Source: Nitrospira sp. (GTDB lineage: Bacteria > Nitrospirota > Nitrospiria > Nitrospirales > Nitrospiraceae). From it: a DNA stretch of 5,386 bases. Position 1 is the first letter of the stretch; each line of letters begins with the position of its first letter. Shown in pieces: positions 1 to 5,386 of this stretch. The notes below the pieces were generated by a model. The model searched no databases, was not told the origin of the DNA, and worked only from the letters and a program-made list of their open reading frames with translations. The translations under genes and the position numbers were made by a program. The DNA lies in assembly GCA_025361385.1 (NCBI GenBank), contig JANYAJ010000095.1, forward strand, positions 1-5,386, written 5' to 3'.

Positions 1-466
1 ATATCTCCTTGGCGAGTTCGCGGGCCTTCATCAAATGGGTCGAGGCGGCATCGAGCTGGCGTGCCGTCAGATAGGCATGTCCCAGTTGTGCCATGACTGT
101 GGCCCGCCACTGCATGTCCGTTTTCTGCTGCGCAAGCGCCAAGGCCAGTTCGAGGAGTTGGAGCGCCTGTCTGGTTTGGCCCAGCGACTCAGCCGCTCGT
201 GCGGCAGAGACGAGCGCGCGACTCTGGTCGTGCGATCGGCCTTGTGCCTCATATTGCCGTGCGGCATCTTTCCACATTCCTAGCGCCTCATCGTAGGCGC
301 CACGTTGAAAGGCCTGCGTGCCTTGTGTCATCGCATCATTGGCAGGTGAACCTGGCTCCGGGGCCGATGTCGTCAGGGATGGGATTAGGAGCATCACGCT
401 GAGCCACAGGCAGGCAAGGTGTTTAGGCTGAAGGCTGAATGCCGAACGCTTTGTGTGGTCACGCAT
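1..466 (-). CDS. Exported TPR-repeat protein, N-terminal part (C-terminus outside window)
   Basis: Not listed as a full ORF because it runs off the left edge; reading the minus strand from an ATG at 464-466 gives 155 open codons. Residues 1-34 look like a Sec signal peptide: a basic start (MRDHTKRS), a hydrophobic core LACLWLSVMLLIPSL and a probable cut after TTSA. There is no lipobox. About residues 46-78, 83-116 and 121-154 form three helical hairpins with TPR spacing and residues (for example QAFQRGAYDEALGMW, ARAAESLGQTRQALQLLELA, QLGHAYLTARQLDAA). TPR domains bind protein partners, so a periplasmic or outer-membrane scaffold role beside the TPS pair is likely. The gene starts 40 bp after the transporter stop, with a good AGGAG site 6 nt ahead, so it is probably co-transcribed. 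In similar clusters of cyanobacteria and Nitrospira such TPR proteins often end in a CHAT (caspase-like) domain; that is inference, as the rest of the gene is not visible. Confidence 0.82.
   Translation of the reverse strand, partial: MRDHTKRSAFSLQPKHLACLWLSVMLLIPSLTTSAPEPGSPANDAMTQGTQAFQRGAYDEALGMWKDAARQYEAQGRSHDQSRALVSAARAAESLGQTRQALQLLELALALAQQKTDMQWRATVMAQLGHAYLTARQLDAASTHLMKARELAKEI
426..446. repeat. Heptamer tandem repeat in the signal-peptide coding region of the TPR gene
   Basis: The plus strand reads GGCTGAA GGCTGAA TGCCGAA, two perfect 7-bp units and one diverged unit. On the coding strand this gives residues around AFSLQP, just before the hydrophobic core of the signal peptide. 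A 7-bp unit is not a multiple of three, so gain or loss of a unit would shift the frame. Confidence 0.6.
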
Positions 467-472
467 GCGTAA

Positions 473-477
473 CTCCT
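473..477 (-). promoter_or_regulatory. Ribosome binding site of the TPR gene
   Basis: The minus strand reads AGGAG here, 6 nt before the ATG at 464-466. It settles the start of the TPR gene, and the following codons give a convincing signal peptide. The first two bases of the site fall in the 3' arm of a small hairpin (476-489). Confidence 0.75.
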
Positions 478-489
478 GAACGCCTTCAG
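476..489 (-). other. Small inverted repeat next to the TPR gene ribosome binding site
   Basis: CTGAA (476-480) and TTCAG (485-489) can pair over a 4-nt loop in the 40-bp gap between the transporter and TPR genes. The stem is only 5 bp and has no following T-run, so it is not an intrinsic terminator. In the mRNA its 3' arm covers the first two bases of the AGGAG site. It could weakly modulate translation, or be chance. Confidence 0.3.
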
Positions 490-506
490 TCTATCCACCT
501 ACCTCG

Positions 507-2303
507 TTACAACACCTGAATGACGAGTTGCAGATGAATCCCATGGTCTTGCAAGTTCCCCGGCGGATGGGGGACGTGATTCAGCGGCACACCCCAGTAG
601 AGTTCGAAGCGCGCGCGATCGCGCGGCAGAATGTTCCATCGCACACCCAGCCCGACACTCGCCAATGTTTGAGGATCGGGCGTCGTGCCTTTCGCATTCC
701 AGGACCGGCCCATGTCCACGAACTGGGCGAACTGTAATAAATCTTCTCCGCTGGCGTATTTCATGACGGGATATCGCGTTTCGATTGACGCGAGGAAGGC
801 GTTGTCGCGTATGAGTGTATTTTCGCGGTACCCGCGCACACTGAATCGTCCGCCCACGGGAACCTGCTCTAATGGAAAGAGACGGTCGTTGGCGAGCTGC
901 ATGTCCATGCGGCCGAGAATTTGAAGTCCGTCCCACTCATCCATCCGCTTCACGGCCTGAATCTGCCCCAACCACGAAAAGAATTGTCCATCCGGGACAG
1001 GCCCACTATTAATCGTGGCGCCGAGAACGTCAATACCCAAGCTGAAGCGAGATCGAGCGGCGATGACGGAGGAAGGCGTGCGGTGCGTATATTCTTGCGT
1101 GAAGCGGAGCGCACTGACCGTGTTCACCCCCGTGTTCGACGAACCGGGAATGAACTGGAGAGGTTGTCCAGGGATATCGTCGAAGATCGAGGTGATCTTG
1201 TTGTACAGATGTTCACCGGTGATCGCGACCGCAAACTCATCGGAGACGGTTCGATAGATCGGCTGGCGCAGCGTGAAACCGATGATTTCCGCTTCCGCAT
1301 TCAAGTCGAGAAAGCGAAACGCGTCTTCTATGACCAGGAAGTCGTTGCGCCGGTATGAGGCAATGAAGGTCGTATCGTAGCGATTCAAGGGGAGCGAGTA
1401 GGAGGTATCGATGATCGGGTTGACACCCCGCGACTTGCCGTAGGTGAAGCTGAAGGCGTCGCCGTTGCCGGTCACATTCTGGTGCGCGATGGTGGCCAGG
1501 CCGCGTTCAGCTCCGACCACGGGGGTTTGGTAGTTATTGAAGTCCAGCCAGGCTTTCCAGGGACTGGCTTCTTTCACTTTCACGTGCAAGAGGCTGTCGC
1601 CGCGTGTATCGCCGGGACGGAGTTCGGCATTGATCCGTTCAATGCGTGGATCCTGTTGCAGCAACTGCAACCTTTCCTGTAATGGCTCAAGCCGCAGCGG
1701 CGTCTGTGCGCCTCGCTCGACGCGGTCGCGTAAATAACCGGCGCGAAACCAATCGTGGCCTTCGATGTCGATGCGGGACAAGGTGCCTTCGATGATCTGG
1801 ATGGTGATCACGCCGAACGTCACATCCTGATCGGGGATGATCGCGCCGGAGGTGATGTAGCCTCTGTTTACGTAGAGGAGGGTCAGTGCGAGACGGAGGC
1901 GCTCAAGATCCTGAGTCGTCAGAACTCGATTTTTGTAGGGAGCGGTGACTTCTGCCAGCTCCTCATCGGTGAAGACCGTATTGCCGATCACATGGATATA
2001 GCTGGCAAAGACCCTGATCTGGCCCAGCGGACTTTTCCCTTCTCCCGCTGGAGGGCTTGGCACGATCGGCAGGGTGGGGAGGGGCGCTGCGGGGGGAGCC
2101 TTGAATTCTTTCTTTAGCGGCGCAGGCGGCTCCCCCGATCGTCCAGTCGGATCGAAGATCGGAGGGAGGGCCTGTTGCCCATACGATGAGGTTCCTGCCA
2201 ACGCGGTCAGCATAGCGCCCCCAAAGCATATGAGCCAGCGCGTCGCTCGATGGGTTGCCTGGTCGGCAAGAGATCGAGAAGCGCATGGATTTACGAATGG
2301 CAC
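507..2303 (-). CDS. TpsB-family outer-membrane transporter (FhaC/ShlB/HecB type), two-partner secretion
   Basis: A complete 598-residue protein, the normal size for TpsB, which exports one partner exoprotein through the outer membrane without ATP. The start is a GTG at 2301-2303: it has GAGG 7 nt upstream, a stop closes the frame at 2313-2315, and it yields a signal peptide with core WLICFGGAMLTALAG and a probable cut at SYG/QQ. The alternative ATG (codon 31, 2211-2213) would cut the signal core in half. Residues 44-96 are a proline-rich linker. POTRA 1 spans about 97-173 (VIGNTVFTDEEL, LYVNRGYITSGAIIPDQ, IIEGTLSRI) and POTRA 2 about 174-247. Residues 248-598 form the ShlB-type barrel, with the family signature VRGYR at 489-493, which belongs to the loop folding into the pore, followed by late strands GLGVRW and ELYWGVPL. 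The gene overlaps the adhesin gene by 13 bp, and that adhesin is its obvious substrate. The last residue is Leu rather than the usual aromatic; otherwise the family call is firm. Confidence 0.95.
   Translation of the reverse strand: MPFVNPCASRSLADQATHRATRWLICFGGAMLTALAGTSSYGQQALPPIFDPTGRSGEPPAPLKKEFKAPPAAPLPTLPIVPSPPAGEGKSPLGQIRVFASYIHVIGNTVFTDEELAEVTAPYKNRVLTTQDLERLRLALTLLYVNRGYITSGAIIPDQDVTFGVITIQIIEGTLSRIDIEGHDWFRAGYLRDRVERGAQTPLRLEPLQERLQLLQQDPRIERINAELRPGDTRGDSLLHVKVKEASPWKAWLDFNNYQTPVVGAERGLATIAHQNVTGNGDAFSFTYGKSRGVNPIIDTSYSLPLNRYDTTFIASYRRNDFLVIEDAFRFLDLNAEAEIIGFTLRQPIYRTVSDEFAVAITGEHLYNKITSIFDDIPGQPLQFIPGSSNTGVNTVSALRFTQEYTHRTPSSVIAARSRFSLGIDVLGATINSGPVPDGQFFSWLGQIQAVKRMDEWDGLQILGRMDMQLANDRLFPLEQVPVGGRFSVRGYRENTLIRDNAFLASIETRYPVMKYASGEDLLQFAQFVDMGRSWNAKGTTPDPQTLASVGLGVRWNILPRDRARFELYWGVPLNHVPHPPGNLQDHGIHLQLVIQVL
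2291..2303 (-). other. 13-bp overlap of adhesin stop and transporter start
   Basis: The adhesin stop TAA lies at 2291-2293, while the transporter GTG lies at 2301-2303, made from the last base of a Gly codon and the first two of the Cys codon near the adhesin C-terminus. Such an overlap, with a modest GAGG site and a GTG start, points to translational coupling: ribosomes finishing the adhesin would restart on the transporter. This is inferred from the layout. Confidence 0.75.
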
Positions 2304-5300
2304 CCAGTAGCCTCACTATCGGCGTAGTTGGCCATTAAAAACCCTGCCGGCGTGAATCGGCGGAGCGAGACTGTGCCGTTGGCCAAGAGGCCAGAGGTTC
2401 GAGGTGCGAGGTTCGAGGTGCCTTCGGCGACGGTCCCTTCGCTGAATGGATCGGCATCTAGTCCGGCGAGTGCAAGAGGGCTCGTCAGCCAGCCTCCCGG
2501 ATCGGCGGGTAACTGCTCACGTCCGGCGACGACGAAACTGCTGGCCTGCCCGTTAGCCAAGGCCGCGCAACGTTGCGTCAAGAGACTTTGTGCCTGACGA
2601 GGCTTAGATGCCAGGGTTCCTAGACTGCCACTCAAATTAGATGTGGGATTCTGGATTGTTACTGTTCCATTCAAGCCGAATTGCGACGAGGCACTCACCA
2701 GGCTGCTGGAATCGGCCAGGAAGAGGGGAGTGAAGATCGTGATGTTCCCACCGTTGCCCTGAATCGCCTGGGCCAGGATGCTGCTGTTCTGCAGGATCAG
2801 GAGATTCGGATCGATACGTATGTTGCCACCATTCATAAAGGCCGAGGCGTTGACCTGGCTGTTCACCAGCCTGATTTGATCCCGTGCATTGATCTCAATG
2901 TTTCCGCCCCCCGCATGTTCCGACCTGGTCGTTACCGAGCTGTTCCGTGTCTCAAATCTGTTTCCGGCATTGATCGCGATATTGCCGGCATCGGCCAGTC
3001 CTGTGCTGCTGGCGGAGACTGAGGCGTTGTTCCGCAAATCGACCGACCGGGAGGCGGTAATGGTGATATTGCCGCCGGTCGCAAGCGCGACTGTGCCTGA
3101 TGTCGCGGCGGGAATCATCCCGCTGTTTTGTATCGTTAGGGTCGTGGTGTCGATCGTGATGTTGCCACCCTTGCCGCTGGCTTGTGTGTCAGTGAATATG
3201 CCGGTGCCGGAGCCATCAATCACGACGGAATTGGCGGGGCTATTTGTCCCTTCAATCGTTACAGTTCCTGCGTTGCCGGATCCGGTCGATGCCGCGGTGA
3301 CGGTCGCGCCATTACTCATGTTGAACGTATCGGTCTTGATGAGAATGTTTCCGGCGTTGCCGGTGTTAGTCGTTTTTGCGGAGATCGTTGCGCTGTTGTT
3401 GAGCTGGACTAGATTGGCCCAGACAGTGATATTCCCGCCCGCGCCCATGCCCTGCGTTTCCGTGAAGAAGCCGCTGCCGAACCCGCTTATCAATATCGAG
3501 GCGGCAGGACTTGCTAGACCTTGGAGGGTTATCGATCCGGCATTGCCAGTGGGCACCGGAGGTTCATCCCCCTGAAAGAAGGGAGCCCTCGGCGCACTGC
3601 TGCTAGTCAGTTGGCCCCCACTTTCGATCTTCAGTGAGTCGGCCTTCATCGTGATATTGCCCGCATTGCCTGCAAACGTGGTTTTTGTAGAGATCGCGCC
3701 GCCGTTGGTTACCTCAATTTGCTGAGCGCTTACCAAAATATTGCCCCCCTGGGCGGTTGACACCGGCGAGGAACTTTCACTGAAGATGCCGGTATCAACT
3801 CCTGAAATCGACACCTTCCCAGAGGCCGTCACGGTGATTGCGCCACCAAACCCTGAATCCTGTTCGGTTGAGCTACGGATCTTACCTCCGTTCGAGATCT
3901 GTAGGTCCCGGACATCCCTCAACATAACTGCACCGGCGTTTCCGGGGCCTCCAGTCGTTGTGTCAATAAAACCGCGCTCCGAAATCGTGATGGAGGGGGA
4001 AGAGATCTCGATCGCTCCGACATCGGTAAGGGTCGCGGCAACCACGATGCTGCTATCAGACGAGATAGTCATCTCGTCGTTCGCGATAATCGAGATTTTT
4101 GGAGTCTCTGCTCCTTCCGGGCCAAAGAAAGTATCGCTTCTGATAATTGAGCCGTCGGTGAGGTTCAGGGTCTTCGCCGTGATCGCAATCCCACCAGTTC
4201 CACCAAACCCTTCATTTCTGTTAACGATCCTGCTTGCAGACAGGGAGATCGCCCCTGTTGCATTAATGGCAATGGAGCCTGACGATGCTGAATCGCTACC
4301 GACCGATTCAATCCCGCTCCCACCCGCCATCGTGAGATTTGCCACAGTTAGATTGATATCGCCTGCTGAATTGTTGCCGATAGTTTGTGCGAGCAACGAC
4401 GAACCATTCTCCAGGCTGACGGAGGGCCTACCTGTTACGTTAATGGTTCCACCAGCGCCGCCCCCGGAGGTGAGGCTCGTAATGCCGCTCGTGGAGAGCG
4501 AGAGCGTATCCGAAGCAGTGATTGTGATATTCCCCGCGTCACCGGTCCCTGGATCTAAGCTCTCCGTCCGGATTGTCGATCCGTTCAACTGTACAGTCTT
4601 TGCCGTGATGTCGATATCTCCAGATGAGCTGCTACCCTGGGTTGAGGCAAGAATTGCGCTGCCGTTTTCGAGCGCAACCGATTCTGCTGTGGCGGGAGCT
4701 AGCGCAGTGGAAAGAACCGCGTCATTCACCGAGAGAACGAATTCCCCGCCGCGGATAGAGACGGTGTTTGTTCCGCTGACCTGTATGGTTGAGCCCGGTG
4801 TAAGGGTGACGGATCCAAAGGAGGTGAACGATGAGCCCTCCACGTTTGCGCGTGGCTGGAGTGTCGTGGCGGAGAATTCTCCTGGCGAGGCAGCACTGGC
4901 CAATTGAATTTGTCCATTCGGCGCTGAGAGTTGGGCAGCTTGGGTTGTGTTCGTGCTCCCATTGGTGACTGTTCCTGCTTGGATCTCGACGTTGCCGCCA
5001 ACGAGCCCAATGGTCTGGCCATGTGCTACGGAGAGCTGGCTACCCTGAACGGTAATCGCTCCAGGACTCGAACCCAAGAACCCGAAGGCTGTCACAGGTG
5101 CGCTCGTTAAGATACTGTCACGAGCCGCAGTAGCGTAGAAAAATCCGCTGGTAGCTCCGCTCCCCAGCCGTACATAATCAGCGGTGGTTGCGTAAAATGA
5201 TCCGCCGCCTCGGGTGCCGCCTGGGACGGACGTGGCTCCGATATCCAACCGTGCAGTTGGACCGAAAACGATGCCTTTGGGGTTGATCAGAAACAGGTTA

Positions 5301-5386
5301 GCCTTGCCGAAATCTGTGGTTCGGAGCGTGCCAGATATTTGTGATGGTTCTCCTCCGGTGACGCGGCTGAGAATGTTCGAAATCAC
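2291..5386 (-). CDS. TpsA-family exoprotein / filamentous haemagglutinin-like adhesin, 5'-truncated by the window edge
   Basis: An open frame of 1031 codons runs to the right edge. The first visible codon is an internal GTG (Val), not a start: the signal peptide and early TPS domain, probably some 80-120 residues, are missing. Visible residues 1-170 are the rest of the haemagglutination-activity/TPS domain: NILSRVTGG, ANLFLINPKGIVFG at 29-42 (the family NPNGI motif as NPKGI), TADYVRL at 68-74, AFGFLG at 100-105 and a closing SPGE at 167-170. This domain is bound by the transporter POTRA domains. Residues 256-911 are about 21 short coils with a G-(G/N)-x-I pattern (GNAGNITM, GGNITV), rich in Ser, Thr, Asn and Gly, expected to form a right-handed beta-helix outside the cell. 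Residues 921-1031 are a separate C-terminal module (RCAALANG, SSFVVAGREQLP, DPGGWL, RRFTPAGF) with the only two cysteines, C940 and C1029. The gene overlaps the downstream transporter by 13 bp. Adhesion, aggregation or surface coating is the likely role; the ligand cannot be read from the sequence. Confidence 0.93.
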   Translation of the reverse strand: MISNILSRVTGGEPSQISGTLRTTDFGKANLFLINPKGIVFGPTARLDIGATSVPGGTRGGGSFYATTADYVRLGSGATSGFFYATAARDSILTSAPVTAFGFLGSSPGAITVQGSQLSVAHGQTIGLVGGNVEIQAGTVTNGSTNTTQAAQLSAPNGQIQLASAASPGEFSATTLQPRANVEGSSFTSFGSVTLTPGSTIQVSGTNTVSIRGGEFVLSVNDAVLSTALAPATAESVALENGSAILASTQGSSSSGDIDITAKTVQLNGSTIRTESLDPGTGDAGNITITASDTLSLSTSGITSLTSGGGAGGTINVTGRPSVSLENGSSLLAQTIGNNSAGDINLTVANLTMAGGSGIESVGSDSASSGSIAINATGAISLSASRIVNRNEGFGGTGGIAITAKTLNLTDGSIIRSDTFFGPEGAETPKISIIANDEMTISSDSSIVVAATLTDVGAIEISSPSITISERGFIDTTTGGPGNAGAVMLRDVRDLQISNGGKIRSSTEQDSGFGGAITVTASGKVSISGVDTGIFSESSSPVSTAQGGNILVSAQQIEVTNGGAISTKTTFAGNAGNITMKADSLKIESGGQLTSSSAPRAPFFQGDEPPVPTGNAGSITLQGLASPAASILISGFGSGFFTETQGMGAGGNITVWANLVQLNNSATISAKTTNTGNAGNILIKTDTFNMSNGATVTAASTGSGNAGTVTIEGTNSPANSVVIDGSGTGIFTDTQASGKGGNITIDTTTLTIQNSGMIPAATSGTVALATGGNITITASRSVDLRNNASVSASSTGLADAGNIAINAGNRFETRNSSVTTRSEHAGGGNIEINARDQIRLVNSQVNASAFMNGGNIRIDPNLLILQNSSILAQAIQGNGGNITIFTPLFLADSSSLVSASSQFGLNGTVTIQNPTSNLSGSLGTLASKPRQAQSLLTQRCAALANGQASSFVVAGREQLPADPGGWLTSPLALAGLDADPFSEGTVAEGTSNLAPRTSGLLANGTVSLRRFTPAGFLMANYADSEATGCHS
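2311..2314 (-). promoter_or_regulatory. Ribosome binding site of the transporter gene
   Basis: The minus strand reads GAGG, 7 nt ahead of the GTG at 2301-2303, inside the last codons of the adhesin. It favours the GTG start over the downstream ATG at 2211-2213. Confidence 0.6.
2394..2421. repeat. Perfect 2 x 14 bp (4 x 7 bp) tandem repeat in the 3' end of the adhesin gene
   Basis: The 14-mer GAGGTTCGAGGTGC occurs twice back to back on the plus strand; each copy is itself two heptamers, GAGGTTC and GAGGTGC. It lies in codons about 989-998 of the visible adhesin (around TSNLAPRTSG), in a low-complexity link before the final conserved segment. Neither 7 nor 14 is a multiple of three. Confidence 0.85.
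2654..4621 (-). repeat. Beta-helix coil repeats of the adhesin
   Basis: About 21 degenerate coils, roughly 20-45 residues apart, each marked by a G-(G/N)-x-(I/V)-x-(I/V) strand: for example at visible residues 285-289, 341-346, 548-552, 573-579, 614-620, 650-655, 676-682, 704-710, 740-745, 771-776, 800-805, 828-832, 853-857 and 879-884. The pattern is typical of TpsA stalks. The DNA is diverged, so these are old protein repeats and not recent duplications. Confidence 0.85.
3089..3805 (-). repeat. Three-copy supra-repeat within the beta-helix
   Basis: A longer unit starts with SG-x-x-(T/S)-G-(I/F)-F-(S/T)-(E/D) at visible residues 528, 634 and 724. The first two units keep the same internal order and spacing: header, GGNI, then GNAGNI 26 residues later, then GNAG, then the next header 20 residues later. 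Unit lengths are 106 and 90 residues; the third unit keeps the header and the GGNI 16 residues on but then degenerates near residue 766. Unit 1 is longer mainly because of a proline-rich insert at about residues 600-613. Confidence 0.75.

Noticed and set aside
499..936. A 145-codon open frame on the minus strand, plus several plus-strand frames at 921-1358 and 1755-2117
   Set aside because: They overlap the well-supported transporter gene in other frames and show basic, low-complexity shadow composition with no recognisable family.
1180..1200. Inverted repeat AAGATC...GATCTT that might be a hairpin or operator
   Set aside because: It is inside the transporter barrel coding region, with 6-bp arms only, and is adequately explained by the codons.
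1963..2316. A 117-codon minus-strand frame spanning the adhesin/transporter junction
   Set aside because: It is an out-of-frame shadow of the transporter 5' end; the real frame there has a signal peptide and POTRA domains.
2889..3575. A 228-codon open frame on the plus strand
   Set aside because: Same cause as above: antisense to the adhesin coils, with repeated valine/proline runs mirroring the GNAGNI codons.
3741..4907. A 388-codon open frame on the plus strand
   Set aside because: It lies wholly antisense to the adhesin repeat region. Its Pro/Val/Ile-rich composition is what the reverse of Gly/Asn/Ser/Thr repeat codons gives, and it shows no domain, signal peptide or convincing ribosome binding site.
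2291..5386. Could the adhesin be a complete gene starting at the first codon of the frame?
   Set aside because: The first visible codon is a GTG within a TPS-domain segment that normally lies well after the signal peptide; the true start must be to the right of the window.
1..5386. The window length equals that of the phiX174 genome, and CRISPR, tRNA, rRNA, insertion-sequence or phage features were looked for
   Set aside because: The content is a bacterial secretion cluster. No direct-repeat/spacer array, tRNA-like cloverleaf, transposase, terminal inverted repeats or phage gene was seen.

Overview
The window lies inside one gene cluster read entirely from the minus strand. In transcription order (high to low coordinates) it holds: (1) a very large secreted adhesin/exoprotein of the two-partner secretion (TPS, type Vb) family, 2291-5386, whose N-terminus runs off the right edge; (2) its dedicated outer-membrane transporter of the FhaC/ShlB/TpsB family, 507-2303, complete; and (3) the first 155 codons of an exported tetratricopeptide-repeat (TPR) protein, 1-466, whose C-terminus runs off the left edge. 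The first two genes overlap by 13 bp, only 40 bp separate the second and third, and no terminator is visible, so the three look like one operon. Its promoter would lie upstream of the adhesin start, outside the window.

The source is a Gram-negative (diderm) bacterium with moderately high GC. The TPS domain wording (ANLFLINPKGIVFG, TADYVRL, AFGFLG, SLVGG-like and SPGE segments), the C-terminal module (CAAL...SSFVVAGREQLP..PGGWL) and the transporter wording (GLGVRW, YWGVPL) resemble the cyanobacterial/Nitrospira branch of the family more than the classical proteobacterial FhaB/ShlA branch. A Nitrospira-like organism is my best guess from recall of family style; it was not tested by any search.

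Expected working: the adhesin crosses the inner membrane by Sec, its TPS domain is recognised by the two POTRA domains of the transporter in the periplasm, and it is threaded through the 16-strand barrel to fold outside as a long right-handed beta-helix. The repeat region (about residues 256-911 of the visible part) supplies the helix coils. The TPR protein carries a Sec signal and probably acts in the periplasm or at the outer membrane; in related clusters such proteins often carry a C-terminal CHAT protease-like domain, but that part is not in the window.

Nothing here demands a wholly new system. The points most worth a second look are a perfect 2 x 14 bp (4 x 7 bp) tandem repeat inside the 3' end of the adhesin gene, where slippage would remove the C-terminal cysteine and move the stop codon away from the transporter start; a second heptamer repeat in the signal-peptide region of the TPR gene; the presence of only two cysteines in the visible adhesin, both in its C-terminal module; and a larger 90-106 residue repeat inside the beta-helix.
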